Under the pieces are notes generated by a model. The model ran no database searches and was not told where the DNA came from. It worked only from the letters and a program-made list of their open reading frames with translations. The translations under genes and the position numbers were made by a program. A stretch of DNA of 64,000 bases from Hofstenia miamia (lineage: Eukaryota; Xenacoelomorpha; Acoela), in assembly GCA_004352715.1 (NCBI GenBank), contig SCFE01000085.1, positions 1,585,304 through 1,649,303 on the forward strand, read 5' to 3'. This document shows, piece after piece, positions 1 through 11,190 of the stretch. Position 1 is the stretch's first letter. Each line of letters opens with the position of its first letter.

Positions 1-95
1 AAAAAGTATTTTTAGCGATTTCTTTGAATTGGTCTGAATTTTTATGCCGTCACGAAATCAGACCACTTTAGAGATATCGCTAAAAATAAATTTTT
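1..95. repeat. Imperfect 37-bp inverted repeat (foldback)
   Basis: Positions 1-37 pair with 58-95 read in reverse complement, with about 20% mismatch, around a 20-base loop. The best-matched cores are TTTTTAGCGAT on the left against ATCGCTAAAAA on the right, and GGTCTGA against TCAGACC next to the loop. It looks like a short foldback or MITE-type element, or the end of a larger palindrome cut by the window edge. Confidence 0.6.
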
Positions 96-1450
96 CATGG
101 ACTTCTCAAGAAAAAAATGGGCGAATAAAATGCTAATTGCCCCAAAGTCTAGCAAACATTTACTTTAAAGAAAAGCTGCACTACAATGCGTATTGCTTCA
201 CGATGCAGAAAGATGTCGTGACGGTACAAAAATTGATGCCAATTTAGAGGAATTGCTAGAAAAAAATTTTATGCCATGTATTAAGATAGCACGCAAAATC
301 CAATTTCAAAGGCCATTCGCGACAAAAACATTTCGTAGCAAGAAATATTTCGTGTAATGTACCAAAAAGCATACATAGCGATATAGGAAAAGTCGATGAA
401 TAAACATGTTTGCAGAAAAGTCCTTTTTTAATGACAACAATTGTTCAAAATTAATACTAGCTATTGTTTGGCTTAATTTGAAGCAATTTCAAATCGCTAA
501 CTTTACGTAAGTATCAAATGGCACAAAACAAAATGGTCGCAACTACGTTTATTAAAGTCCAATATTTTCAATAAAATTAGGAACACAATACATGACCGTA
601 TTCAAAATAGCTTTGTTATAATTTATGTTACAATACATCATATTGCTAGATTTAAATCAAACAGCATTATCTATTCAAATATTGCCAACATTTGCATAGG
701 TGAACTGAAGCAAATTTTAATGTCATTTTGAGCCAGTAAATTTCGGAAATTTCAAAGAGAAAATATAGAAACCTGAAATAATTATTTTTTAGCCAAGGGT
801 GTTCACAATTTAAAATTTAGGGTGCTTACTAAGATAATTATATTAATTGTAATTATGTCTTAAAGGCATTTGTCAGATCTGATCTTTTTCTTTTTATTAT
901 AGCAATAGAATGTGGGTTTTTTAAAACATACCTATAAATATAAAATTGCAAATAATTAGTAATGTATCTTTGGCTTGCACGCACATATTTTTTCCATGAG
1001 TTTATTTACAGAATTCGTCAATTTGTAAATCTTGTCATGTAAAATTGCAACGGAGATGCACAATTTCTTTATTGTTTTTTCTCCATTAACTAAAACTACT
1101 CATTCTAAAAGTTAAAATCATTTAAAATTTTACAAATCGGGGTAGAGATGCCAACTTCTAATATAGGCGCATACAATTCATTTTCTGCAACCATTGGCGT
1201 CTTCTAATTTAAGAATTATTCATTTAGAATAATAAAAACATTATTTTTAATACCTATAACTTGGTTTTTAAGATATTTATTGATTGGTGGTGGTGGCACA
1301 TCTAGGTCCAAATAGGTGGCATTCATTTCATTAATTCTAAATAACGTTGTATAAATTGAAAATTTTAGCAAAAAATACGGGTGTGGGATTTATAGCAAAA
1401 TCTTCCTAACTGCTTGACGCATCAAATCTCCTTCGGGATGGAGTGCTAGA
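96..1450. other. AT-rich non-coding sequence
   Basis: Very AT-rich sequence with no ORF of note, no recognised repeat and no convincing splice-flanked exon. Best read as intron or intergenic DNA. Confidence 0.5.
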
Positions 1451-2006
1451 TATATATATATATAATATATNNNNNNNNNNNNNNNNNNNNNNNNNNNNNN
1501 NNNNNNNNNNNNNNNNNNNNNNNNNNNNNNNNNNNNNNNNNNNNNNNNNNNNNNNNNNNNNNNNNNNNNNNNNNNNNNNNNNNNNNNNNNNNNNNNNNNN
1601 NNNNNNNNNNNNNNNNNNNNNNNNNNNNNNNNNNNNNNNNNNNNNNNNNNNNNNNNNNNNNNNNNNNNNNNNNNNNNNNNNNNNNNNNNNNNNNNNNNNN
1701 NNNNNNNNNNNNNNNNNNNNNNNNNNNNNNNNNNNNNNNNNNNNNNNNNNNNNNNNNNNNNNNNNNNNNNNNNNNNNNNNNNNNNNNNNNNNNNNNNNNN
1801 NNNNNNNNNNNNNNNNNNNNNNNNNNNNNNNNNNNNNNNNNNNNNNNNNNNNNNNNNNNNNNNNNNNNNNNNNNNNNNNNNNNNNNNNNNNNNNNNNNNN
1901 NNNNNNNNNNNNNNNNNNNNNNNNNNNNNNNNNNNNNNNNNNNNNNNNNNNNNNNNNNNNNNNNNNNNNNNNNNNNNNNNNNNNNNNNNNTATATATATA
2001 TATATA
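1451..2006. repeat. (TA)n microsatellite around a 520-N gap
   Basis: TATATA runs at 1451-1470 and 1991-2006 flank an N run at 1471-1990. A TA microsatellite probably broke the assembly here. Reading frames crossing the gap are artefacts of the Ns. Confidence 0.85.
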
Positions 2007-2951
2007 AACATAAACATTAACATAGCTTTGCTTGATGACACAGGATACATCTTTTCTTTAAGAATAATTATCATTCTGTATTGAATTGAATATACAGCAT
2101 AACATATTTTATTAACAATGAAAACCTTTGCAAACTTAAAGTTTGAATACAATAAAAAATCAATTATATATTAATAGAAATGCGAGGAAAGTGCACAGAA
2201 TTACTTATTATTGATAAAATATTAATATCATTGTTACATTGAATATTTCTGGTTGAATTCATTCAAAAAATATTTTATAACTTCTAAGAGCATGTACCAT
2301 CCTGATATACATGCTTAATTACGAGTTAATCTCCCGCAATATTTTTGATATTAATTAAACACTTTTCTATTGTTAATTACTTAGTTATCTAAACTACTTA
2401 ACAAATAGCATTCACAACTGGAGATAATTATCTATAAATTTTCAAAATTGTTAGTTTCATATATATATTCAGCAACTATTTAAATTACTTTGGCCATTGC
2501 AATCTGTTTCCAATTGTTTTGATTTACTTTTGCTTACTTGAATTTTATCCTGAAACCGAGGAGATAATGTACCATGCAGCAGGTTGACTTTTGGTTGTGC
2601 AAATTTTGGAAACCTTAAATTGGAATATGACGAATGAAAAGCAACACCATTCATTGGCTAATCAAATGGGTATAAGTTGGTGAAGCAAGGTTGAGATGAT
2701 TTTGTCCCAGAACTAAGTAAGGTATTTTTTTGAAAAACAAATTTGGGAATAGGTTGAACCCATTTTCTATCCATGCCTCATAGTCGATATTTAAGTGTTC
2801 TAATAACTCTCTCATTATACAGGCCCATAGCCGTGATTTTGATTTTGGGAGGCTGAGAATTTCAACAAACAGCATGGTTTCATGTATAGTCACACTAATA
2901 ATCAATTGCATTTTACTGAACAGGAAAAAATATTGTTAAATTAACAAATTT
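2007..2951. other. AT-rich spacer downstream of hAT-like relic
   Basis: Non-coding, AT-rich. Two short minus-strand ORFs (2469-2654 and 2651-2911) have no recognisable motif. They lie downstream of the hAT-like pseudogene and may be its decayed 3' end or chance ORFs. Confidence 0.4.
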
Positions 2952-4345
2952 TTAACTATGATAAATAAACTTATTTACAAAATTCATAATGAAATTAAAT
3001 GTTCGTGTTTGAAAGAGTCCAAATATTCTCAGTCTGTTTTCATTGACTGAAGTAAATTCATGTGCAATATCGGACATCGCCATTGAATCTGCCCTCTTAC
3101 TGTGTATATGAAGCAGCATACACCAATTTAGAGGTGTTTGTGTCATGCAGATCTAAGCCATGTTTTCATCCTTCTTAGAGCACAAACTCCTTTCACTTAC
3201 TGCATTTGTTGCTGGTGCTACTAATATCAGTTGTACAAGCTTCACCATTTCAGACGTATATTTTTGTTCTGCCACACTTTTAGATTTGATATTCAACAAG
3301 TGACCTGAGTTCAAGAAATGGCCTCATTGTTTATTTGATGAGGAATGGTTAGTTGTGCAATAAGTAGATTTTTGTTAATATCTGTCCCATAAAAATTTAC
3401 AACGTCGGAGAATTCACTTCCATCCTTCTGAAGTTGATTGAGTTAAAATCAACCAGCCGTTTCTCAATTTCGTGCATCATGTTGTATCCCTTTGGATCAA
3501 ATCTGTTTTGGATACTCGCAAATGAAAGGTCCTATGCAGTATTTACAAATGTTGAGAAACACTTTCCCCTATTTGATAGCGTCTTGGAATTTTTCTGTCA
3601 CGGGGTACTCTTGGTTCTGCTATGCTAAGAAGACAATATGCTTCCCTTTCTACTTTCTCCCAAAACAGTTCATATTCTGACATTGATCTCATTGCTATTA
3701 TAGCTATCACTGTCATTAAGACAACATTTTGCACATCACATGCTGATATTGATTTAGATTGAATAGTCCTTGATAAATTGTCCACCGTATTTAGGAGTGT
3801 ACCACCTAACTGTAGATCAAAGAAGAATTCAAATGTTTCCATGGCAGCCGAAATTCCCCTATGCGAGCAATATATTCTGTCTCTTTAGTCGCTTATTTTG
3901 CTGCAATGCTTCATAGTTGCCCAAAATTGACTAAAGTGCATCAGCTCGCACTGTCAAGCATGTAGGACACAGAACACGCACACCTGGTGAGCATGTATTC
4001 CTTTCATTTTTTATATTTTTGAATATAGCATCACTTTTTGGTGATTTCTTATTTAGCTTTGTTATCTCATGAAGTGTTAATTATTTTTTTCATAACTGCG
4101 ATGTTCTTCGGTGTATCTTGCACAGCTAAATTCACAGCATGGCCATAACAGTGGGTGTACAAAGCCTTTGGTTTCAGAGAAGATATGTGTTGAGCAACAC
4201 CTGTTCTCTTACCAGACATATAACAGGCTCCATCATAGCATTGGCCACAACAGTAATGCATTTTCAAATTTAAGCATAACAGAATATCCTTAAGAGTGGC
4301 GGTAATTGTATCTGCATCAGTAGCTTCTAAGCTGTGGAGATGGAA
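2952..4345 (-). pseudogene. ZMYM1-like / hAT-superfamily transposase relic
   Basis: Three minus-strand segments line up in the order expected for ZMYM1-like, hAT-derived proteins. The first (about 4345-4067) contains CYDGACYMSGKRTGVA and ALYTHCYGHAVNLAVQDT, which correspond to the conserved 'CYDGAsNMSG...YTHCygHaLNLavqD' region of the RNase-H-like core. The second (3842-3543) contains DNLSRTIQSKSISACD and a Pro-Arg-rich PRRYQIGE motif typical of the region before the dimerisation domain. The third (3146-2952) contains CMLLHIHSKRADSMAM, the C-terminal hAT dimerisation-like block. Frameshifts and stops separate them and the N-terminal zinc-finger part is missing, so this is dead. The family call rests on motif memory only; I cannot separate a domesticated gene copy from a transposon copy. 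Confidence 0.75.
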
Positions 4346-5236
4346 GTGTGGCGGATCTTTGTGACCTGCCCCGCCTCGCCCCATAGAAATAGTGCCCTGC
4401 CCCAAATTAAAATATTTATATTTGCCCTATATTGCCCCACACAAAAAAATTGTGCTCCAAAATATATTTTTGATATCCTATTGCCCCATATTTGTTCTAT
4501 GACAATTTTCATAACACACCACTGCATTTTTTAATCATGTACTGCCCATAAAAGATACAGAATCATTTTTTTCAAATGTCATCTAGTCATATAACCAATG
4601 AAAATTTAATAGCAAACAAAAGATATTAGAAACATGATAGCAAGAATAACATTTTGTAAACCAATATTTTATACAAAATTAATTGCACTCCTTCCTGTAT
4701 TATTGGAAGCCTACTGGTTGACCCGCCCCACTTAAATCTCACATTACTAGCTATAATTACTTTTTCAACAAAAATTGTATTGTTTGCACACCGCCTTAGA
4801 ACTAATAATCTGCAAACATTCAAATGAATGACAAATCAGAAGTTATGATACGTGGCGGTTTATGAACAGAATACATTTATTTCACGATTTTTGAAACCTT
4901 TTAATTTCAATGAACTACTTCTTTATAGTTTCTGCTTATAACATTTATGATTTCAAACGCGGATGGGGCTGCTGCTCGTCTTTTGAATTTTAAGAAAAAA
5001 TATTATAGCCCAAAATCCATTACTCTACAAAATTTTGGGGGGAGGCTAGAGTCCCCCAAGCCCTCACCTGTTTACGGGCATGTTAGAAGAATAATAGTTT
5101 AAGAATTACAGATCGTGAATGAGATGATAATGTTGCTGAAAGCATGGGAAGTAAAGCGAGTCCCCTAATCTAAATGGGTTATGTGTGGCACTCCAATTCT
5201 TTATGACTGTATTTGCCACTACAAATGATGATATAG
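4346..5236. other. Non-coding; GCCCC-rich and G-rich patches
   Basis: 4360-4500 has repeated GCCCC words spaced through AT-rich DNA. 5030-5085 has a GGGGGGAGGCTAGAGTCCCCC-type patch followed by CTGTTTACGGGC. This lies upstream (on the minus strand) of the hAT-like relic and could be its terminal region; that is inference. No gene is seen. Confidence 0.35.
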
Positions 5237-5356
5237 GTTGAAGTGGACATGCTTCTAGCCATCAGAAACCAATTTCTATCGTGTTTAATTAATAGCATTG
5301 ATCATGACAACCAGGAAGCAATAGTCCTACTCAATCGACTAAAAGAACTTCATGAG
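5237..5356 (+). CDS. Candidate internal exon, unknown product
   Basis: A 120-base open segment is bounded by an AG acceptor (GATGATATAG ending at 5236) and a GTAACA donor (starting 5357). Both ends are phase 0, giving exactly 40 codons. The translation begins VEVDMLLAIRNQF and ends LLNRLKELHE; it is amphipathic and probably helical. Base composition is less AT-biased than the flanks. The polypyrimidine tract before the acceptor is poor. I do not recognise the protein. It could be an exon of a host gene on the same strand as the EGF-like exon at 8862, or a chance ORF. Confidence 0.3.
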
Positions 5357-5694
5357 GTAACACATTGTTTGGAAGCTGACCATGATATCTTTTTGAATAT
5401 CTATGTGATTTCTGTTGACAATTTTTTCAGTTGTTAATGATTTCTCGAAATTTATTTCTCAAGAATTGTATTTTGTGGCGAGCTTTTAGATTGCTCTTCT
5501 ACCAAGTACTGATTGATAAATGACAAGCATGGTGATACTTCTAGTTAATATCCTGTTCAGCATAGCTATCAGAATCTGTCTTTGTCTTTTTTTCGCTATA
5601 ATATTATTATATCAAACAAGGATATCAGCTGATGCAACAAGCTGTGACCTGCTAAGAGTGTTGGCAACCACATTTATTTCTCCCAGTATATACG
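5357..5694. other. Spacer without recognised feature
   Basis: AT-rich sequence between the candidate exon and the gypsy relic. A plus-strand ORF at 5520-5735 is hydrophobic and has no recognisable motif; it overlaps the antisense RNase H relic and is not called. Confidence 0.4.
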
Positions 5695-5940
5695 TCAGAT
5701 CAAAATTAAATTCCAATAATTTTCTTTGGTATTGAACTTGTCTTCCATTCTCTTGATAATTCCTACAAGTGGCTGATGATAAGTAAATACAGTGAGTTGA
5801 GTACTTTGAACATATAATCGAAACCTTCTAATAGCCCATTGAAGATCAAAGAATTTATGATCCATTCCTTCCACTGCAGGGAATTTATGAGTGATAAATT
5901 TCAATGGCCTTTGCACAATCTTGGTAAAGTACGGCAGCAC
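5695..5940 (-). pseudogene. RNase H fragment of gypsy element Z
   Basis: Residues AVEGMDHKFFDLQWAIRRF followed by VFTYHQPLVGI match the RNase H domain of gypsy-type pol. The usual T-D-H-Q motif reads T-Y-H-Q here, so a catalytic Asp is replaced by Tyr. It lies downstream of the RT piece on the minus strand, with the connecting sequence (5941-6044) frameshifted. Inactive. Confidence 0.75.
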
Positions 5941-6044
5941 ATTCTATGTTAGAAGCATCTATTTCCAAACAGAATGGCCTTTGAAATTTGGTTGCAATGC
6001 AAATCTTTCTTTTGCCAAAGATTCTCTAAGTTTCAAAAATGCGT

Positions 6045-6566
6045 CTAGATGAGTTTTCTTCTAGTATTTTGTAAAGGTGATTTGAACTGAATTTCATACA
6101 ATAAGTGACCTATTCCCGCAAAATTCTTTATCAATCGAGAATAGAATTCACATGTGCCAAGAAAATTCGGAAGATTTGAATGTGTGGAAGGAACTTCAAA
6201 TTTATAAATACCTATTGCTATATTTAGATCTGTCTTGGTCACGCCTTTGCAAACAACAAATCCTGAATATTTAACTTTCCCTTTTGTGAATCTGCACTTC
6301 TTTGGCTTGATCTTTAAATTTGCTACACAAATCCAAGTAAACAACTTGGAAGAATTACGATATTTTCCTTGACTGATTTTTGTGGCTAGAATGACATAAT
6401 CCAAATAAACTTGAGCGCTCAGCACAGGAGTCACATGCTGCATTATCTTTTGAAAATCAGCTCCTGCATTGCACAATCCAAATGGCATCACCTTAAACTG
6501 ATAAAATCCTTTAGTTGTTGTAATGCAGATTTTTGTCAATCTTCTTCTGCCAGAGCTATTTGTCAA
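6045..6566 (-). pseudogene. Reverse transcriptase fragment of gypsy element Z
   Basis: A 173-codon open segment contains GFYQFKVMPFGLCNAGADFQ (RT block with FGLCNA) and YLDYVILAT at the catalytic box, where gypsy RTs have Y-x-D-D. The second Asp is Tyr. The C-terminal thumb/connection motif NFLGTCEFYSRLIKNFA is present. The upstream fingers are only weakly readable between 6570 and 7300. A dead relic of a Ty3/gypsy pol. Confidence 0.8.
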
Positions 6567-7357
6567 AATCCCAATATTAAATCAATCAAACAAATATTTT
6601 TTGAACAAAATATATTGTCTAGTGCAATTGCAATGTTAGGCATTTGGAACTTATTTTTCTTTGTAATAGCATTAAATTTTCTAAAATCCACTATGAATCA
6701 TTAGAGCATCCTTTTTATCAATGAGAAAAATGGGTAAACTCAATACAAATTAGCTTCTTCTATGACATCTTGCCTCAACATTGAATTAACATACTGCTCT
6801 TTGACGTTGTTTTCATCTCTACTGCATCAAAACAGTTTTGTAATATTGGTCCTATATTTCCAATTTCAATTTTATGATACATTACTTGCTTTTGACTAAT
6901 GTCCTTGGGTGAACAGTAAAAAAGATATTGCTGAATTCTAATAAAAAATCATTGAATTTTTTCCAATTTGCAAAATTTCATAGTTCAAATTGTTCCAGAA
7001 GTTCTGAATTTGTAATGCTCATGGGTGTGATCACATAAAGGGATGATTATAGTCAGATAGCTATCTTGATAGAGTAGTTGATTGAGCATCCCAATCTTCT
7101 CAATGAATCTTCTCTAATAATTCAGGGAAGTGTTAAATGAATTAACAAAAAATTTACTTGCACCAGTTTTCCTTAAATTTCCAAAGACAATGACACTAAG
7201 TTACTACCATTGAATTCACTACAATTACCTACAATAATTTCTCGATCATTTCAAATTGATTTAATGAGGTTCTTGTCATCTAATCTATGTAAGCAATCAA
7301 AATTTACAAATGAATAGAGAAATCCACTAAGTGACAGGCTGTTTCCACTCCTAGGTA

Positions 7358-7741
7358 TTAATTTGTCACATCAGCTGCAATATTGAGGTTAGCACTGCAG
7401 CTATTGCACGTTTCTTTAAATTTTACTTTACAAAATCCATTAATGTGTCCTATTTGTCCACAACTGTAACATGTAATGTTGGAGACATTTGGGCGTGTAT
7501 AACAATTATGTACCTCATGCCAAGTCTTATTAAAATATTTACAAAAAATATTGGTAGCAAATATTTCTATAGCACTATCTGAAATCTTCATCAAAAATTT
7601 GACCACATAATCACATGACACACTCTTCTTTCCACCAGTAAACAACAATATTGTTTGCTTAAGCTTACTTGAAACTGTTCCAATAATGTGCAAGACAATT
7701 ATAGTATCCTCAAAGTCTAGTACTCTGCTAGTATTACCCAT
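7358..7741 (-). pseudogene. gag C-terminus with CCHC zinc knuckle (element Z)
   Basis: The 127-residue ORF contains CYSCGQIGHINGFC, a perfect C-x2-C-x4-H-x4-C retroviral-type zinc knuckle that binds RNA in Gag. The upstream part is a plausible capsid-domain end. It sits immediately upstream, on the minus strand, of the decayed pol at 7300-5695. Confidence 0.65.
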
Positions 7742-8861
7742 AGGTTAACACTTTTATTTTGTTTAGCTTCAACTGGATGTAAGTATCTTTTGGTAAAAAG
7801 TGCATGCAAACATTTTGGTGATGCGTGTTGGTATAATTTAATTTATCAATCTTATCAAAAACTTTGCAATGCTTAAGTTTCCCCTTGCAAAGTCTGATAT
7901 AAATTTTTTAAAATTTGGCAAATTTTTTTGACTAAAAATTTCAAAAATTTAAGCTTGCAGCAGTAAATAACATAGTAATTATAAAAAATTTTCAATTTGT
8001 AAAATGAAAAATGTTTGCTGATGAAAATAACATAATTAGATCAAGTTTATTAATATTATTATTTAGGGGAATCAAAGGGTAAGTACATTTTTAAAAAATG
8101 CATGAAAATCATTCATTTGGAATATGATTTTAAAATTTTATTCTCTAATTTCTTCTTTGATTTTAGGACAATGAATATTGTTGGATACTAGAAACAAAAT
8201 AGTTTTTTAAGTAATTAATATTTCTACAATAATGAAGAGATCAATATAATTCACAATATTTTACTAGTTATCAAATAATTAAATTTCAGCAATATTCATT
8301 AGGTTATTTAAAAAAGATATGCTATTTTCCCAGTAAGTATTGTTTATTGCGCATTTTCAAAGACAAATTTAAATAGTGATGTATTGCAAATAGCAATTTT
8401 CATCTGACCAAAAATAAATGAATTTGTAGAATATAATGAAAAAATATTTTTAATGTTAAACATAAATGAAAAGAATTTCAAAATATTTATATCTGTGAAT
8501 ATTTACAGAACTAATTTTTTGAAAATTATAAAATTAATAATTTATTGTTTCACCTCATTAATAAAATTTACCCCACATGCCATCTTCATAAAATTTTCAC
8601 AACTGTTTATTCAAAAATAGAATTTGAGAATTCATGTTCCATTAGTGCAAAACAGTTTTAGCAAAAGTTTGAATACCATCAAATTTATTAAGCATTTCAA
8701 GCTTTTTAGTTTTTAAAAATTGATTTTAAAATTGTCATTTAAAGATGGCATTCAAAATAGCATGTTTTAGCTAAGTTTTAAAATTTTTTTACAAAGTTTC
8801 CAAATACAAAGTAAATAATTGATATTTAATGTTTCCTATGAAAATAGACTAAACATTTTAG
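7742..8861. other. AT-rich, intron-like sequence
   Basis: About 75-80% A+T, no ORF of note and no repeat recognised. It directly precedes the EGF-like exon and reads as intron. Confidence 0.5.
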
Positions 8862-9005
8862 CAAGGACAATGTGTGATGCATATTGTCGTAAGAATGGTG
8901 GAAAAAGATGCATACATGGAGATATTTATCGAGATAATACACCTGTGAAATGCCTTTGCCCTCATGGCTATTCGAGAGATTTAACTGCAGAATATGGATG
9001 CAAAA
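8862..9005 (+). CDS. EGF-like domain exon (phase 1-1)
   Basis: The exon is bounded by an acceptor (ACATTTTAG ending at 8861) and a GTATGT donor (from 9006). It is 144 bases, phase 1 at both ends, the symmetric class typical of EGF-module exons. It encodes six cysteines spaced C-x3-C-x7-C-x13-C-x-C-x13-C, with the EGF hallmarks RKNGGKRC and CLCPHGY. EGF modules are extracellular, disulfide-bonded domains of secreted or membrane proteins, usually in tandem. No calcium-binding D-x-D/N-E start is visible. The only nearby candidate for the same gene is the phase 1-1 cysteine-rich segment at 18307-18402. The gene cannot be named. Confidence 0.75.
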
Positions 9006-9115
9006 GTATGTTATCAGTTTCTATATTTAAGTGTGACCTACTAAATGACTTAAAATTTTTCACATCATTTTTCCAATGTTTTGTTTGAAAATATATAAAT
9101 ATAAATAAACAATAA
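9006..9115. other. Intron sequence after EGF-like exon
   Basis: AT-rich, begins with the GTATGT donor and runs to a group-2 LTR inserted at 9116. Confidence 0.5.
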
Positions 9116-9645
9116 TGTAGAGTCACTCAGGGACATTCCCACACTTATAGTTTTTTTGTATAATTTTATTCATACTGGTGATATATAAGATGCTATTGCT
9201 CAATTAAATGTGTGAATTCCAGAGTTGTAAACAAGGTGCAGGCTGCAAATAAACTATTGTATAAATACTATTGCAGTTCTGCACTAAAGTTAATAGAATT
9301 GTTTAACTTGAAATGTGTTATTTTCTCTTCTTTGATTGTTATTACATAAGTATTTTTTGATATGATAATAGGATAGGTTATCAGAGACAATTTGGAAAAC
9401 TCCTCCTCTGAATTTCTAATGGCGACAAATAGCTGTTATGGCAGTGGTGGCCCCAAATCATGACTATTTAGGCTATGTATATGGTTATGTATATGCTATT
9501 AAACTCTGGTTTTCAAATTCAACATGTACATGCACCTAGTAACAAATTACACTGTAGTTAAATCATGCCTATTGGCTACCATGAATTCATGGCAATTACA
9601 TGCTATTTAAATATCAGCTGAGATCTAAAACTACTACTGAGACCT
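9116..9645 (+). mobile_element. Truncated group-2 LTR
   Basis: Starts TGTAGAGTCACTCAGGGA, aligned with the LTR start of element C (43637 and 54786). It follows that LTR through the TGTATAAATACT TATA-like stretch, the GGCGACAA region and CACTGTAGTTAAATCATGCC. The 3' third is missing; at about 9645 it abuts sequence leading into the group-1 repeat. Older and more AT-rich than the element C LTRs. Confidence 0.7.
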
Positions 9646-9697
9646 TTTATTTGGCTATATAATAATTGCAAGCACCAAGCAAGCTTATGACTGCTCA

Positions 9698-10034
9698 TAA
9701 TAGCTTTTACTATCACTATTCATAGAGTAAACAGTGATTTCCTACTGAGTAGTTGATTCCAACTATCTCTTACTGCTTGATTAATTAACTATATCTAATG
9801 TATTAACTCTATTACTACATTAGATGGTAATAACCAAGTTCTCTTTAGGAGCAGGAGATATTATCAGGATCAGAACCTGAAGCAGTGCCATGCAATTAGG
9901 AAGGAAATGGTTACAAGCAGTGATCTCCAATCCTATGCCATGGTTCATGACTCAGAAAGAAACTAGCTCAGTGAACTCAGTATTGGTGGAAGTGCTCCTA
10001 GTGGTCCTTGCCATATGTGAATTTGTGCAATAAT
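9698..10034 (-). repeat. 3' fragment of a group-1 LTR (matches 16697-17032)
   Basis: This segment is a direct repeat of 16697-17032 with scattered differences, beginning CTCATAATAGCTTTTACTATC at both sites. Since 16681-17629 is a minus-strand LTR, this is the last third of the same LTR type in the same orientation. It abuts the internal minus-strand sequence of element Y at 10035. Confidence 0.75.
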
Positions 10035-10163
10035 TGCTCTTGTTTTTTTTGCATTTATTTTGGGTAGTTTGTTGCATTCTCTGTGTGGTAGAAAATTGAA
10101 TAGTTTCTTGTCTCCTTCAATTTTTCCTGCATCTATCTTGTCTTCCGTTTTGATTTGACACAT
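10035..10163 (-). pseudogene. RNase H-integrase linker fragment (element Y)
   Basis: Contains EGDKKLFNFLPHRECNKLP followed by KINAKK. This aligns with the linker after RNase H in element C (around 48980-49080, SFIPHTEY ... PEINADRNGKP) and in the relic at 35400-35520. It is joined directly to protease-region sequence, showing an internal deletion of RT and RNase H. The reading then runs into the LTR fragment. Confidence 0.6.
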
Positions 10164-10299
10164 TTTCCAGTTGTTTGGTTTTATCTTTATATCCTCTATC
10201 AGTTTGAATTATATTTTGTTGTTTTCTTCTTCTTCTTTGTATGTCATCACTATTTCCTCCTGTAGTGCTATCATTTTGTTTGTATAATCTATTATACAT

Positions 10300-10660
10300 C
10301 TATTGTTCGTTAAAAAATCATTTCCCAATATGATTTAATATGGTAATGGATTTCTTTCTGTATCTATTACTGTAAATGTCTGTGGAAACGTAGTATTTGC
10401 TATTCTAATTGGTACATCTTGTAGCTTGCCTTTTACATCTATGTAATCTCCTGATGCATTTATTAGTTTGCTTTTTTCTGTATTTAGGTTTTGTCTTGTG
10501 AATCCTATTTTTGATGCTCAGCCATCAGATATAAATGATATTACTGCTCCCATGTCTATTGTTGCTTTGACCATCACTCCATTGATTACAACTGTTATTG
10601 TATCCCTTTTAATTAGGTCTGTGACTATTAGACAGGTGCTCCTTCTAGTTTAAATTGTTG
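10300..10660 (-). pseudogene. Aspartic protease of element Y, DMG active site
   Basis: The minus-strand translation shows ITVVINGVMVKATIDMGA then VISFISDG, the N-terminal lobe of a retropepsin. This is followed by KLINASGDYIDVKGKL and an IILGNDFL motif near 10330 (the I-L-G flap-to-helix signature). One in-frame stop follows FISDG, so the copy is dead. The catalytic triad reads Asp-Met-Gly (10556-10548) where retropepsins have Asp-Thr/Ser-Gly. Element C has the same DMG. Confidence 0.7.
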
Positions 10661-10699
10661 ATAATTTTATTTTTGTTTTCCTCACTTTCTTCTTCTTCT

Positions 10700-11016
10700 C
10701 TATCATCTTCTAGTAAGTCCTCCTCATCAAAGTATGCCTCTTCTTCTATTGGATTTATTTGGCGTTTACAGTGTGTGTGACCCTTATTTCCACACATTTT
10801 ACATTTAAGATCTTTTCATTTTATTTTCTTTATCATTCCATCTTTTAGTTTTGTTTTAGTGATTTCTTCCCATGATTTTTTCAATATCTCTTTGCCTATT
10901 GTCTTATTGATAGTTTTTGCTATGGCAGTAGGTACTGCTTTTACTATCATTGATTTTTCATGGATCCTCACATTATTCTCCATTGTTATCTGTATTGCTA
11001 GTCCCTTCCTTATCAT
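10700..11016 (-). pseudogene. gag C-terminus with degenerate zinc knuckle (element Y)
   Basis: The ORF at 11016-10816 is lysine-rich and is followed, after a stop, by KDLKCKMCGNKGHTHCKR. This is a CCHC knuckle with two residues instead of four between His and the last Cys. A very acidic tail (EEEAYFDEEDLLEDDREEEE) follows, like the one in element X at 14940-14880. It joins the gag core upstream to the protease downstream. Confidence 0.6.
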
Positions 11017-11190
11017 TCTATCTAGTGGGTCATCTGCATCACATTTTATGTTGAACTGTTGTCATATTGCTTCAGGTAATCCTTTGCATATATGTGAGAA
11101 CAGATTGTATCTTGAATATGATTGTTCTCTTGAACTTAATTTTAGTAGTCTTGCCTTGGGACATATAATTTCTCAAATCATCTCTTTTAT

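Larger units (their letters stand above)
5695..7741 (-). mobile_element. Decayed Ty3/gypsy element Z (gag to RNase H)
   Basis: On the minus strand a gag zinc knuckle (7741-7358), a reverse transcriptase (6566-6045) and an RNase H segment (5940-5695) occur in gag-pol order. All are broken, and no LTRs were recognised. It is a different lineage from the ORF3-bearing elements: the RNase H has an AIRRFRLYVQST / HQPLVGI signature seen in other gypsy clades. Confidence 0.75.

Noticed and set aside
1443-2084. Genes around the (TA)n gap
   Set aside because: Microsatellite and Ns only.
4346-4530. GCCCC-spaced pattern as a CRISPR-like or tandem array
   Set aside because: Irregular spacing, no conserved repeat unit, eukaryotic context.
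8862-9005. Defensin-like (CS-alpha-beta) peptide
   Set aside because: C-x3-C ... C-x-C is superficially similar, but NGG, C-x-CPxGY and phase 1-1 fit an EGF module better, and a defensin's first Cys is missing.
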